A stretch of DNA of 56,976 bases. Origin: an uncultured Pseudomonadota bacterium. GTDB taxonomy: Bacteria > Myxococcota_A > UBA796 > JAFGLY01. How positions within the stretch are numbered: position 1 is the first letter of the stretch; every line of letters starts with the position of its first letter. Location: the NCBI GenBank assembly GCA_937912125.1, contig CALDOK010000123.1, positions 1 to 56,976 of the forward strand, given 5' to 3'. The translations under genes and the position numbers were made by a program. Below are positions 46,201 through 54,486 of the stretch, piece after piece. The notes under the pieces are model-generated. The model had not been told where the DNA came from. It saw only the letters and a program-made list of their open reading frames with translations, and ran no database searches.

Positions 46201-46347
46201 CACCATGACCGACAGGGTGGGGTAGTCGATCTCCGGCAACATATCGATGCCCAGCCGGGTCAGCGCGATGGCACCCACCACCATCACGATGCCCACCAGC
46301 ATGGTGATGGCCACCGGCCGGTTGACGGAAAAGTCGGTCACGTTCAC
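43216..46347 (-). CDS. RND efflux pump, inner-membrane transporter (AcrB/HAE1-like)
   Basis: 1043-residue proton-driven exporter with the full 12-helix layout: first helix after FSVNRPVAITMLV, periplasmic porter domains, central helices with LGIGMLVDNAVVVIENIFRHIEEGKDR, a second half beginning near FREWYARRLTWCLAHRW and last helices with AGIVVNNGIVLVDYVNQLRRGG and RLRPVMITSLTT. Proton-relay Asp of helix 4 is present in VDN. Length is standard. GTG start at 46347 overlaps the adaptor stop as GTGA. It forms a tripartite system with the adaptor and TolC-like genes upstream in the same operon. Substrate unknown. Confidence 0.95.
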   Translation of the reverse strand: MNVTDFSVNRPVAITMLVGIVMVVGAIALTRLGIDMLPEIDYPTLSVMVRYPGAPSEEIESIVAKNYEGALAGISGVKKVKSVSQEDVCFLMLDFEWGTDLDAAAADIREAVAMIAPYMPPDVEDPLVIKFNLSAMPQAIYMVNGMDDTIALRELMSDVVQPRLERIEGVAQAPFFGGGEEEIQVNIDPSALMDSGVSIEQVAMALGYQNLNLPAGRQVKDRKEILLRTLGQFDSLDEIRHVVVGASSKTGTPILLGTVAEVTRAVKDKRSFVRANGGEAVMMMISKEAGANPYRVMKAYQEKLDELVPSLPAGVDFFNLFDIGRIIEKMAGTVVSNGVIGAVLAVIIMFLFLRNIRPTLTIAVVIPLSLLATFIPIYAIGESLNMMTMGGLVLGIGMLVDNAVVVIENIFRHIEEGKDRKEAARVGAREVGMAITASTFTTMVVFLPILFSQGMAGQLASGLAVTVAAALLASLFVAITIVPMLSSVFFSSKVQGAVLHDGKRFSSFREWYARRLTWCLAHRWKTLFALGVIVVFSGGMSYFVGAEFMPSSNDPVLMGKISFPVGTALEETAAASQRIEEVIGQFPDVKTVGASLGVDENDAGAGMSETNPSGVHEAIVFARLKDRDDRDVKDNDALKAMIRDRLPEIEGMEFKFMDMGGGMGGSAHAIDIKLSGDEFEELELWSERIAEAIVGIEGLVGVDTSMREAKPEAHIIIDREKAGGYGLTVGQVANTIKTATLGTVATRYRSEGDELDVRVRYQSSARSSQGALRQILVPLPMGGSIPLAQIATIEDGFGPVQIVRADQSRTVSIFADIEGTDLRAAMGAVTTALEPIEAQLPQGYNLDFGGQYEDMMSAFGQLLAALVLAILMVYMVMAAQFESFSHPFSIMFTMPLAFVGVIWAFLLTGTTLSVPTFLGVIMLAGIVVNNGIVLVDYVNQLRRGGMEIIQACIVGSATRLRPVMITSLTTAGAMVPMAISTKEGGETMAPLALTIIGGLGAATVFTLVVVPVVYTLVDAASARIARFWMRLLHGEDGVMVSAK

Positions 46348-47465
46348 GACGACACCTCGACCAAGGTGCCGTCTGCCAGCCCGAAGTTGCCCTTGGTGAC
46401 CACCAGCTGACCGTCGTTGAGGCCATCGGTGATCTCGATCCCGTCGTCGCCGAGCATGCCCGTGCCGACCTCGACCTTGCGGACACGATCACCCTCGAGC
46501 ACCATCACGTAGGCGGCGCCTTCGTCCCCGCGCACCGCGGCCTGGGGCACGTACAGCGCCATGGGCTGGGCATCGAGCACCAGCTTGACCCGCGCGTGGG
46601 TGCCCGCGAACACCGCGAGCCCTGGGTTCTCGGCCACCACGCGCACCGGGAAGGTCCGGGTGGCGGCGTCAGCGGCGATGCCCACGCTCTGCACCACGCC
46701 CACCAGGCCACCCTGGGGCACACGATCTCCCAGGGCGTCCACGAAGATACGCGCGGACATGCCCTGCTGGAGGCTGCCGATGTCGGCGTCGGCCACCTGC
46801 AGGTCGATCTTGATGGAGCTGGCGTCCACCAACCCCGCGAGGCCGCCCGGACCCGCCATGGGCGAGACGGTCATAGGGTTGAAGTACTCGTTCTCCTCGG
46901 CCGCGAGGTAGGTGACCACCCCGTCGAAGGGGGCGGTGAGCCGGCTTCCCTGGATCTGCTCGCGGGCCAGGCCCTGAGCGGCCTGGGCCTGCATCAGCTG
47001 CAGCTCGGCCATGTCCATGCCCGCCTGGGCCTGCTCGAAGGCCTGGGTGGGCAAGGACCCCTTGTCGTGCAGGCCGCTGGCCCGCGCGAACTCTCGGGTG
47101 GCGGTGACGAAGCCGAGCTCGCCGAGCTTGACGGCGGCCTCGGCCTGCTGAGCCTGCAGCTGCGCCATGTCGGTGTCCAGCTGAATCAGCAGATCGCCGC
47201 GCTTGACCTCCTGGCCCACCTGGACCGCCACACGCTGGACCTTGCCAGGCATGTCGGTGACCAGGTTGACCTGGCGGATGGCCTCGACCGTGCCCGTCAG
47301 CTCGAGGCTGTTGATGAGCTCGCCGCGGGTGACGGGATGGACCTGCACATACGCGCGCAGCTCATCCATCTCGACCCCTGCCTGGCCGGACTCGAAGCAT
47401 CCGAGCAGCCCAGGGAAGGCCGTGAAAGCCAGGATTGCGAAGGACAAGGAGGACGTACGGCTCAT
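46344..47465 (-). CDS. RND efflux periplasmic adaptor (membrane fusion protein)
   Basis: 373-residue lipoprotein adaptor: lipobox LLGC near residue 23, barrel-sandwich halves VRRV-type VQVGQEVKRGDLLIQLDTDMAQ and LTAPFDGVVTYLAAEENEY, an alpha-hairpin rich in Ala/Gln between them, a beta-barrel (ARIFVDALGDRVPQGGLVGVVQSVG) and membrane-proximal end (VEVGTGMLGDDGIEITDGLNDGQLVV). It links the inner-membrane pump to the outer-membrane channel. ATG overlaps the TolC stop as ATGA and its stop overlaps the pump start, so the three are tightly coupled. Confidence 0.94.
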   Translation of the reverse strand: MSRTSSLSFAILAFTAFPGLLGCFESGQAGVEMDELRAYVQVHPVTRGELINSLELTGTVEAIRQVNLVTDMPGKVQRVAVQVGQEVKRGDLLIQLDTDMAQLQAQQAEAAVKLGELGFVTATREFARASGLHDKGSLPTQAFEQAQAGMDMAELQLMQAQAAQGLAREQIQGSRLTAPFDGVVTYLAAEENEYFNPMTVSPMAGPGGLAGLVDASSIKIDLQVADADIGSLQQGMSARIFVDALGDRVPQGGLVGVVQSVGIAADAATRTFPVRVVAENPGLAVFAGTHARVKLVLDAQPMALYVPQAAVRGDEGAAYVMVLEGDRVRKVEVGTGMLGDDGIEITDGLNDGQLVVTKGNFGLADGTLVEVSS

Positions 47466-48913
47466 CGGGACACCTCGGGTTCGTCACCCACCGCCTTGCG
47501 CAGGGCAGCGTGGGCCAGATGGATTCCTGTCTCGGCCTGCAGCACAGCCAGGCGGGCGCCCGAGAGGGCGGTCTGGGCTGCCAGCAGCTCGGTGTTGTTG
47601 ACCATGCCGTGCTCGAAGCGGTCTTGCTCGAGCCGCAGGGACTCTTCTGCCTGCTCGAGGCCTGTGCGGGCCACGCCGAGCTGGGCGAGGGACTCGTCGA
47701 AGCTGGTCAGCGCCATCAGGACCTCGATCTCGAGCATCCGGGCGACCTGCTCACGCTGGGCCCGCAGCTGGGCCCAGCTGGCCTTGGCGGCCTTGTGGCC
47801 GAGCAGGCCCACGCCGCGGTCCCACAGGGTCCAGGAGGCCGCCACCGTGAGATCGGCGCTGCGGTACCACTCCTGCTCGAGGGCGTAGTTGGGGTTGCGC
47901 CAGCCCATGTTGCCCTGAACCACCACCGCCGGCAGCCAGGATGCCCAGCTCGCAGCGGCCAGGTGGTCCAGGCCGTCCAGGGTGTGATCGAGCTGGCCCA
48001 GCTCGGGACGGCGCCGCAGCGCCAGATCCAGCAGCCGATCCCGCTCGGCAGGGAGCGCACTGGGAGCGTCCGACCCCACGAGCAGCTCGAGGGGCTCGTC
48101 CATGGGCAGCCGCAGGGTGGCCTTCATGGTGGCCTCGGCCAGGCGCGCGCCGTGGGCGGCCTTCATGGCGTCGAGCTTGGCCTGGCTGCCCCGGGCCTGG
48201 GCGGCCAGCAGGTCGGCTCGGGAGGCGACCCCCGCTTCGACCATGTTGCTCAAAGTGACGGTGTAGGCATCCACCAGTTCCTGGGCCTGCTGGGTCACCG
48301 CGGCGGCCTGGCGGGCCATCACCACACCGAAGAACAGCTGCTCGGCGGTGTAGGCGGCCTGCTGTTGGGCGAAGCGAAGGCCCTCGTGGCTGGCGCTGTG
48401 GAAGTCCTTGGTGGCGCGACGGGCCTGGTGCATGGCGCCGCCAGCGAACAGCACCTGCTCGACCGTGAGCTGGGCGAAGTAGTTGTCGGCAAGACCCATC
48501 TGGATGACCACCGGCTCGCTGGGGCCGGTTGGGGTCATCCAGCCCATGATCATCTGGCACATGCCCACCGCCATCTCGAGGGTCCAGCCCACGGGCAGGT
48601 CGGCCTCGCTGATGTCGTCGCAGGTGCTGGTGCCGGTCGTGTCGCCCCCGCCGTACATGGCGCTGGTGTCGAACTCCACGTAGGGCACAGAGCCCAGCCG
48701 GGTCCAGCCACCGGCGGCCTTCAAGCTGGGGAACATGGACCACAGCGCCTTCTGGGCTTCGGCCTGGGCCTGCAGCTCGGCGGCCTCGGCGGCCTCGATG
48801 CCCAGATCCTGCTCGAGGGCAACGGACACCGCCTGCTCCACCGTGAGGCTGCGAGCGTGGGCTGGCCCCGCGAGGGCCAGGCCCAGGGTGAGCAATGGCA
48901 TCGTACGGCTCAT
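47462..48913 (-). CDS. TolC-family outer-membrane efflux protein
   Basis: 483-residue outer-membrane factor. Signal peptide 1-20 (ends AHA) followed by RSLTVEQAVSVALEQDLG, the usual TolC start. Two related halves with long heptad helices, for example the segment ASHEGLRFAQQQAAYTAEQLFFGV and FDESLAQLGVARTGLEQAEESLRL. Start is ATG at 48913 with AGGAG upstream; it overlaps the regulator stop as ATGA. The middle region has an extra Cys/Met-rich loop (TSTCDDISEADLP, MAVGMCQMIMGWM) not typical of TolC. Confidence 0.92.
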   Translation of the reverse strand: MSRTMPLLTLGLALAGPAHARSLTVEQAVSVALEQDLGIEAAEAAELQAQAEAQKALWSMFPSLKAAGGWTRLGSVPYVEFDTSAMYGGGDTTGTSTCDDISEADLPVGWTLEMAVGMCQMIMGWMTPTGPSEPVVIQMGLADNYFAQLTVEQVLFAGGAMHQARRATKDFHSASHEGLRFAQQQAAYTAEQLFFGVVMARQAAAVTQQAQELVDAYTVTLSNMVEAGVASRADLLAAQARGSQAKLDAMKAAHGARLAEATMKATLRLPMDEPLELLVGSDAPSALPAERDRLLDLALRRRPELGQLDHTLDGLDHLAAASWASWLPAVVVQGNMGWRNPNYALEQEWYRSADLTVAASWTLWDRGVGLLGHKAAKASWAQLRAQREQVARMLEIEVLMALTSFDESLAQLGVARTGLEQAEESLRLEQDRFEHGMVNNTELLAAQTALSGARLAVLQAETGIHLAHAALRKAVGDEPEVSR

Positions 48914-49443
48914 GCCTTGTCTCCTTGGTCGCACAGCGCCTTCCAGCGCTCGAGCATCAGGGGCATCTGATCCTCCATGAAGGCATGCATGGCGCGCATG
49001 TCTTCGAGCCTGCGGTTGGACTCGGGGCTTCGCCAGGCCAGGGCTTGGAGCCCCGCCTCGCTCAGCTCGCGCATGACGCGGAGGTTGTTCACCATGTTCT
49101 CGAAGAGCAGCTCACCGCCGTCGCTGTTGATGCGGTAGTAGGTGGTCCGCTCGCCGGGGACGGCCACGGGCTCGAACATTCCGAACTCCACCATGCGGTT
49201 GACGATGGCGTTGATGGCGCTGCGGCTGGACTGCAGCGCCAGGGCGATCTCGGCCACGGACTGCCAAGCTGGTTCGCACACCAGCAGCCAGCCCATCACC
49301 CTGCCCGCCATGCGTGGCTGGCCCTGAGCCTCACTCACGAAGCCGAGCTTCTCCACGAAGGGCATGGCGTCTTCTCGCCAGCGCTCGTCGAGCTTCTTGT
49401 GGGGCGCAGCTCCACCTTGTTCTCTCTCTTCGGGATCGGACAC
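48910..49443 (-). CDS. GbsR/MarR-type transcriptional regulator of the efflux operon
   Basis: 177-residue winged-helix regulator. The DNA-binding region is RVMGWLLVCEPAWQSVAEIALALQSSRSAINAIVNRMVEFG, with the GbsR-type recognition helix SRSAINAIVNRM and wing VPGERTTYYRI; the rest is a helical dimerisation/ligand domain. I place the start at GTG 49443, which has GGAGG five bases upstream. A longer frame begins at ATG 49509 without a ribosome site and would put the palindrome at 49482-49499 inside the coding region. First gene of the operon regulator-tolC-adaptor-pump, so autoregulated drug-responsive repression is likely. Confidence 0.87.
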   Translation of the reverse strand: MSDPEEREQGGAAPHKKLDERWREDAMPFVEKLGFVSEAQGQPRMAGRVMGWLLVCEPAWQSVAEIALALQSSRSAINAIVNRMVEFGMFEPVAVPGERTTYYRINSDGGELLFENMVNNLRVMRELSEAGLQALAWRSPESNRRLEDMRAMHAFMEDQMPLMLERWKALCDQGDKA

Positions 49444-49481
49444 AGGGACCTCCGTTGGCCCAACGGCTATCACGACGCATT

Positions 49482-49499
49482 GTTCAGTCAATGCTGAAC
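49482..49499. promoter_or_regulatory. Inverted-repeat operator at efflux promoter
   Basis: GTTCAG, six-base spacer, CTGAAC: a perfect 6-bp inverted repeat 38 bp before the GTG start of the regulator. On the minus strand the spacer and right arm contain TTGACT, a good -35 box, though the -10 is weak. A MarR-type dimer bound here would block the promoter. Confidence 0.6.
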
Positions 49500-49563
49500 T
49501 TTCCGTCATTGCAGCAATCCGCTCAGAGAGTGGACTTTCGCCGAGCGCCGGTGAAGATGGCCG

Positions 49564-50493
49564 CTAAAGATCCATCCTGGCTCGAGCAGGGTTGCCCTCG
49601 ATGTCACCGTCGTCAGCGCGCACCCGGCACTCCCAGCGCTGCCGGCGGGCGCTGGCCGAGGCCGGGATGGTGTCCCCCTCGAGCTCCGTGTCGGTGGCGT
49701 CCTCGAAGGGTTCGCCGTCGAGGAACCACTCCACGTGGTACTCGAGATCGTCCCCATCGGGGTCAGACGCCGGGTCGAGCACGACACACTGGAAGTCATC
49801 TCGCCCAGCCCGTGGCGCCTCTGGGGAGAAGCTTAGGGTGGGGACGCCGGGAGCGGAGTTCTCGATCACGGTCTCGGCGGCGCTCTCCTGGCCCCAGGTG
49901 TCGCCGTCGTATGGAGTCGCCTGGACCGCCCAGCGCTGGTCCCTGGCTGTGTCCGCGGCAGGGACCCTGGAGCCCGTGTGCTCTGTGGCGACCCCGTCCA
50001 CGCTCCAGCTGAACTCGAACTCCACCTCGTGGCCATCCAGATCGCTGGACTCGGTGCGGGCGACCAGGTTGTCGCTGGTGGTGGGCGCAGCGGGACCGAG
50101 CCGCACGATGCCCTCGGGGGCTGTGTTGAACACATAGGCCGTGGCCTCTGCCACCGGGCTGTCCAGGAACCCATCGCTGGCCCACAGCTCGGCGATCCAG
50201 TATTCGCCCTCCTGGGTGCGCGAAGCGGGCACCACGTCGCCGTGCACACGATCGCGGATCTCGCCATCCTGGAACCAGCGGGTGTGGTACACGAGCGCGT
50301 CGCCGTCGGGATCGATGGAGGGCTCGGTGATGACGAGCCGCAGATTGTCCAGGGTGTGGGGGATCGCCGGCTCGATGTCGATCTCGGCCACCGAAGGAGC
50401 CTGGTTCACGCCTGCACAGCCCGATATCAGCCAGCAGGCGAACCAGGCGACACCGGGTGATGCGACGGGGCGACAAAACGTAGCAGATCCCAT
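49564..50493 (-). CDS. Lipoprotein with Ig/PKD-like repeats
   Basis: 309-residue lipoprotein; lipobox ISGC (near Cys25). Three or more tandem beta-sandwich repeats share the motif D-P-D-G-D-x-L-x-Y-x-W: ITEPSIDPDGDALVYHTRWFQDGE, SSDLDGHEVEFEFSWSVDGV and DPASDPDGDDLEYHVEWFLDGE, followed by repeated W-E-C-R-V or W-A-V-Q-A strands. They resemble PKD/cadherin-type extracellular domains binding calcium. ATG at 50493 has AAGGAG five bases upstream; the longer frame from 50679 runs through the divergent gene's promoter. Function likely structural or adhesive. Confidence 0.83.
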   Translation of the reverse strand: MGSATFCRPVASPGVAWFACWLISGCAGVNQAPSVAEIDIEPAIPHTLDNLRLVITEPSIDPDGDALVYHTRWFQDGEIRDRVHGDVVPASRTQEGEYWIAELWASDGFLDSPVAEATAYVFNTAPEGIVRLGPAAPTTSDNLVARTESSDLDGHEVEFEFSWSVDGVATEHTGSRVPAADTARDQRWAVQATPYDGDTWGQESAAETVIENSAPGVPTLSFSPEAPRAGRDDFQCVVLDPASDPDGDDLEYHVEWFLDGEPFEDATDTELEGDTIPASASARRQRWECRVRADDGDIEGNPARARMDL

Positions 50494-50563
50494 ACAGGCT
50501 CCTTGCCAGGACCCTAACCCGGGCATGAAGAGTTCGACCTGACCCCATCCCGGAGATCGCTCG

Positions 50564-51466
50564 ATGCCGAAGAATCCCGTACAGGACGCCGAAGCCGTCC
50601 TGATGTTCTCGGGTGGGATGGACTCCTCCCTCACGGCGGCGCACCTGGCCGAGCGCTTCCGCAAGGTGCACCTGATCACCTACCGCTCCCGCCGGCTCGC
50701 ACGGGTCGAGAGCTCCCGCATCAACGCTCGAAAGCTCGCGGCCATCTACGGCAGCGACCGGGTGGTGCACACCATCATCGACCTGCACGACGAGCAGCGC
50801 GAGCTCCTCGAGCAGGTGCCCGCGGACTACGTCGAGTACTGCTCCACCAGCGCCCCGGGGGTGCTGTGCCTGGGGTGCAAGCTCACCATGTACACCCGCA
50901 CCCTGGTGTACTGCCTGGAGCACGGGGTCACCCACGCAGCCGACGGTGCCCTGCGGGTGCAGGCCGATCACCCCGAGTGTATGCCCGGCACCCTCAACGC
51001 CATCAAGGTGCTCTTCGCCGAGTACGGCGTCGCCTTCGACAGCCCATTCTACGAGGTCGGCTCCAAGCGTGAGGTCAGGCAGCTGCTGGCCGACAAGGGC
51101 ATCGAGCTGGGGCCCATGTTCGGCGCCACCTCCCGCAAGGAGCAGCCGTTCTGCCTGCTGGGGCCCTTCACCACGATCTGGCACTTCGACGCTCCCTACG
51201 ACGAAGACCAGATGGAGCGCTACGTACACGACAAGCTGCCCCTGCTGCGCCGACGCATTCGTCGGGAGCTCGAGCAGCGGGGGCTGTCCGAACACGAGGC
51301 CCTGGCGACCCCTCTCCCCGTTCCCCCTGAGGCCCTGTACGAACGCCGCCCCATCGTGATGCAGGTGGAGTTCGGCCCACGGCGCGACCGCTGGCTCAGC
51401 CGCAGCCTCGGCCCTGTGTGGTGGACCTTGGACCGGGCCATGCGCTGGTCCAGCCAGCGGGGATAG
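50564..51466 (+). CDS. PP-loop ATPase (adenine nucleotide alpha-hydrolase) family protein
   Basis: 300-residue enzyme with the PP-loop VLMFSGGMDSSLTAAHLAE (12-30) that activates a substrate as its adenylate. A Cys pair in VLCLGCKLTMYTRTL (Cys102, Cys105) and an extra Cys93 recall QueC, TtcA and related thiolation or amidation enzymes. Other segments are GVTHAADGALRVQADHPE and FYEVGSKREVRQLLADKGI. Substrate cannot be read from sequence; nucleoside, cofactor or natural product chemistry are open. It may be co-transcribed with the YfhO-like gene 22 bp downstream. Confidence 0.85.
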   Translation: MPKNPVQDAEAVLMFSGGMDSSLTAAHLAERFRKVHLITYRSRRLARVESSRINARKLAAIYGSDRVVHTIIDLHDEQRELLEQVPADYVEYCSTSAPGVLCLGCKLTMYTRTLVYCLEHGVTHAADGALRVQADHPECMPGTLNAIKVLFAEYGVAFDSPFYEVGSKREVRQLLADKGIELGPMFGATSRKEQPFCLLGPFTTIWHFDAPYDEDQMERYVHDKLPLLRRRIRRELEQRGLSEHEALATPLPVPPEALYERRPIVMQVEFGPRRDRWLSRSLGPVWWTLDRAMRWSSQRG

Positions 51467-51488
51467 GCTCGTTCCAGGAGGCCCCCGA

Positions 51489-53939
51489 ATGAGCTCGGTC
51501 CTCACGCCCAGGTTCCGGGCCCTGCGCTGGCCCGCCATCTACCTGGCGGCAGCCTGTGTGATCTTGCTGGGTGTGTACCACCTGGGGGGGCCGGGGCTCG
51601 ACCTGGGCGACTTCTCCGAGGTCTTCGGCCGCCATCGCCGCTTCCTCCGGGCCACCCTCCTCCACGACGGCGTCGTCCCGCTCTGGAACCCCTACAACTT
51701 CTCCGGCCACCCCTTCGTGGGCGACCTGCTGGTGGCGCCGTTCTACCCCACCTTGGCCTTGTACCTGGTGCTGCCCGAGCGGCTGGCCCTGTTCCTGGAC
51801 GTGGCCCTGCACATGGCCGCGGGGGGCGTGGGGATGCGCGCCCTGGCCCGTCGACTTGGCGTCGCAGAGGTGGGCGCCGCGGCCGCGGGGCTGTTCTATC
51901 TCACGCTACCCTCCTGGTTCGGCCACACCTGGGCGGGGCACCTTCCCCACGTGCAGTCCCTGGCTTGGATCCCCTGGCTCTACTGGACCGCCGAGGCCGC
52001 CATGGCAGGCTCCCTGCGCCGCGCGTGGCTGCCGGGGATTCTCAGCACCGCGGCCCTCACCGGCTGTGGCGGCGTGCCCATCGCCTGGATGAGCGTGCTC
52101 TTCCTGCCTGGCTGGATCGGACTGCGCCTGCTCGGCGAGCTCCCCGGCGGCCCCTCCCCCATGGCCGTGCTCGGCGCTGCCCTGCGGCGTGCCCTGCCCC
52201 GAGCGCTGGGCCTGGCCACCGCCCTGGCCCTGGGCCTGGCGCTCTCTGCGGCCAACTGGCTGCCCGCGATGCTCTACACCCGCGAGTGCGGACGCTCCAG
52301 CTCCACCCTCGAGTGGGTGGCTCAGGACGCCCTCAGCCCCCTGGGGCTGCTGGCCGCCGCCATCCCCGAGCTGCTGCCGCGCGCCGCGACCATGCGGTAC
52401 GTGATCTTCGAGTGGTATGGCTACCCTGGCGCCCTGGTACTGGTGGCCGCGGTCCTGGCGCTGATCCTGGCCCGGCCCCCGCGGGGTCGCGGCGCCGCCT
52501 TGGCGCTCGCGCTGGTGGCCGCGGTGCTCGCGTCTGGCCCCACCCTGGGCCTCACCGCGCTGCTGTCCGCCACGGTGCCCGGCTACGGGCTGCTCCGCTG
52601 CCACTGCCGCGAGCTGACCCTCACCCTCTTCTTCCTGCTGCCCCTGGCGGGCTCGGGAATCCAGGCCCTGTGGGAGCGCGCCGCTGGGCAGGGGGGGCCC
52701 CGGGGGCGCACCGCGCTCCTGGTGAGCGCCGGTGTGCTCTGCGTCCTCGCCGTCTCGCGCATCGTCACCGGGGCCACCACGGACAGCGGCGCCGAGCTGA
52801 CGCCCTGGCTCGGCATCGCCCTGGGCATGGGGCTGGCCATGCTGGCGCTGCGGCCTCACCCCAGCATGCTCTCGCTCCTGCTGGCCCTGCACGTCTTGGA
52901 CATCGTGGCGCCCGCGCGGGGCCTGCGCCGCTTCGCGGAGCTGGACCTGTGGCGCTTCACCACCCTCGCCGGCGCCGACGCCACCCTGCGCGACGACCCG
53001 CAGTGGTACCGCTACTGGGCACACGAAGAGGTCATCAACGCCAACCACGGCATCGACCTCCAGCGGCGCTCCATCACCGGCTACGAGAACCAGTTCCCCG
53101 TCCGCTACGGCCGCTACATCTCGAGGTTCGCCGGGCTCGAGCCTGACAAGGCCACCACCCACCTGTCCCCGGGCCTGGTGGAGCTGGTGGACGATCCGTT
53201 CCGCCTCGAGCTGCTGGGCCTGCGCTATGCGATCCTCCCTGCCCGGGAGCCTGGGGAGCGCCCTCCTCGCCTGTTGGGCCACGCCGACGGACAAGACCGA
53301 CCGCCAGGTCCTCCCCCCCCAGGCCTGGATGCTCCTGGCGACGGCCAACAGCGGGCCACCTGGCTCGACCCAGGCGCCATCTCGGAGTCCGCGGCCAGCT
53401 CCCCTACCCGCCCCGTCGGGTGGACGGTCCTCACCAACGAGCACCCGCTTCCCCGGGCGGTGCTGGTCCAGGCCTGGGATCTCCAGCCGACTCCCGAGCA
53501 GGCGCTCGAGGCCGTCTTCGAGCCGGGCTTCGCCCCCCGCTCCCGGGTGGTTCTGGAGCGAGAACCCCGCTGGCCCGCGCTGCCCCCACAGGCCGAGTCC
53601 GACCAAGGCAGCCGCGTGATCTCCACCGTCGATCGAGGTCCCAACAGGATCGAGATTCAGGTCGCCGCCGCCGAGCCCAGCCTGCTGGTGCTCTCCGAGC
53701 TGTACCACCCCGGCTGGTACGCCGAGGTGGATGGCCTGGAGGTCCCGGTGCTGCGTGCTGACTACCTGCTCCGCGCAGTGGCGGTTCCTGCAGGCCAGCA
53801 CAGCGTGACCATGCACTACATGCCCCCCGGCCTGGTCCCCGGCCTGCTGCTCAGCCTGATGGCGCTGCTGAGCGCCGGCCTCGTTCCGCGCCTGCGCTTC
53901 CTCCCTGGGCTCACGCCCCCCCCAGGCGCCACCACCTGA
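51489..53939 (+). CDS. YfhO-family multi-pass membrane protein
   Basis: 816-residue membrane protein with about 11-13 hydrophobic segments and a C-terminal soluble domain of about 260 residues. The N-terminal DLGDFSEVF...LLHDGVVPLWNPYNFSGHPFVGD matches the YfhO/GT-C type pattern, where acidic residues after the first helix form the active site of lipid-linked sugar transferases. The C-terminal part ends in SELYHPGWYAEVDGLEVPVLRADYLLRAVAVPAGQH, the typical YfhO tail, and a last helix. Family members glycosylate teichoic acids or lipids; here the acceptor is unknown. AGGAGG lies before the ATG. Confidence 0.85.
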   Translation: MSSVLTPRFRALRWPAIYLAAACVILLGVYHLGGPGLDLGDFSEVFGRHRRFLRATLLHDGVVPLWNPYNFSGHPFVGDLLVAPFYPTLALYLVLPERLALFLDVALHMAAGGVGMRALARRLGVAEVGAAAAGLFYLTLPSWFGHTWAGHLPHVQSLAWIPWLYWTAEAAMAGSLRRAWLPGILSTAALTGCGGVPIAWMSVLFLPGWIGLRLLGELPGGPSPMAVLGAALRRALPRALGLATALALGLALSAANWLPAMLYTRECGRSSSTLEWVAQDALSPLGLLAAAIPELLPRAATMRYVIFEWYGYPGALVLVAAVLALILARPPRGRGAALALALVAAVLASGPTLGLTALLSATVPGYGLLRCHCRELTLTLFFLLPLAGSGIQALWERAAGQGGPRGRTALLVSAGVLCVLAVSRIVTGATTDSGAELTPWLGIALGMGLAMLALRPHPSMLSLLLALHVLDIVAPARGLRRFAELDLWRFTTLAGADATLRDDPQWYRYWAHEEVINANHGIDLQRRSITGYENQFPVRYGRYISRFAGLEPDKATTHLSPGLVELVDDPFRLELLGLRYAILPAREPGERPPRLLGHADGQDRPPGPPPPGLDAPGDGQQRATWLDPGAISESAASSPTRPVGWTVLTNEHPLPRAVLVQAWDLQPTPEQALEAVFEPGFAPRSRVVLEREPRWPALPPQAESDQGSRVISTVDRGPNRIEIQVAAAEPSLLVLSELYHPGWYAEVDGLEVPVLRADYLLRAVAVPAGQHSVTMHYMPPGLVPGLLLSLMALLSAGLVPRLRFLPGLTPPPGATT

Positions 53940-53946
53940 GCGTTCA

Positions 53947-53966
53947 GGCCGCCCCGAAGGGCGGCC
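53947..53966. terminator. Bidirectional GC hairpin between convergent genes
   Basis: GGCCGCCC, loop CGAA, GGGCGGCC: a perfect 8-bp stem starting 8 bp after the YfhO-like stop and 24 bp past the stop of the convergent small gene. No long U-tract on either strand. Position fits a shared terminator. Confidence 0.6.
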
Positions 53967-53989
53967 CGGTGAGGCAGGCTGCGCGGGAC

Positions 53990-54400
53990 CTAGATGGCGG
54001 CCTCGAGGGCGTACATCCACGCGGTGAAGGTGGTGTAGTCGGCGGTCACCAGGGCCTCCTCGGCCAAGGCGATCAGGTCGGCGATGCTCTCGCACTCGCC
54101 GTCGCCGTCGTAGTCCAGCCCGTCGCACTCCTCGACGTCCTTGCCGTCGCAGACACCGTCGATGTGCCAGGTGCCGTGGCCGGTGACCGAGCTGTCGTCG
54201 TCCACCAGGGCGTCGCAGTCGCTGTCGATGCCGTCGCAGACCTCGGCGGCGCCGGGGTTGACCGCAGCGTCCCCGTCGTCGCAGTCGATGGTGTCGTCCA
54301 CAGGACCGGTGGGCTGCTCGCAGGCGGTCCGATGTCTCGAGATGTCGTCAGTCACGGGCTCACAGAGGATAGTGATCCGGTTCATGTTTTTCCGGGCCAT
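53990..54400 (-). CDS. Small MopE-like Asp/Cys repeat protein
   Basis: 136-residue protein (131 if it starts at ATG 54385). It holds repeats IDCDDGDAAVNP and VCDGIDSDCDALVDDD plus ECDGLDYDGDGEC, as in the metal-binding motif of the two large lipoproteins here, and a helical C-terminus LIALAEEALVTADYTTFTAWMYALEAA. There is no signal peptide, unlike its relatives, so it may be cytosolic, a truncated remnant, or a substrate exported by another route. It begins 86 bp after the radical SAM gene on the same strand; its N-terminal Cys (ILCEPVTDD) is unusual. No good ribosome site is visible. Confidence 0.55.
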   Translation of the reverse strand: MARKNMNRITILCEPVTDDISRHRTACEQPTGPVDDTIDCDDGDAAVNPGAAEVCDGIDSDCDALVDDDSSVTGHGTWHIDGVCDGKDVEECDGLDYDGDGECESIADLIALAEEALVTADYTTFTAWMYALEAAI

Positions 54401-54486
54401 GGCCGGGATTCGACCCGCCCGCCCTCCGGGTCTTCACCGACTGTCGCGAAAAACGTGAACTCAGCGACAAACGCCTTCGCAGTCCC

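Noticed and set aside
50494..50679. Longer form of the PKD-like lipoprotein
   Set aside because: Runs antisense through the start of the PP-loop gene; ATG 50493 begins a proper lipoprotein signal with AAGGAG upstream.
54386..54470. tRNA-like string with GGTCGAATCCCGG upstream of the small MopE-like gene
   Set aside because: The T-arm does not form a 5-bp stem with a 7-base loop, and no acceptor, D-arm or anticodon arm can be drawn.
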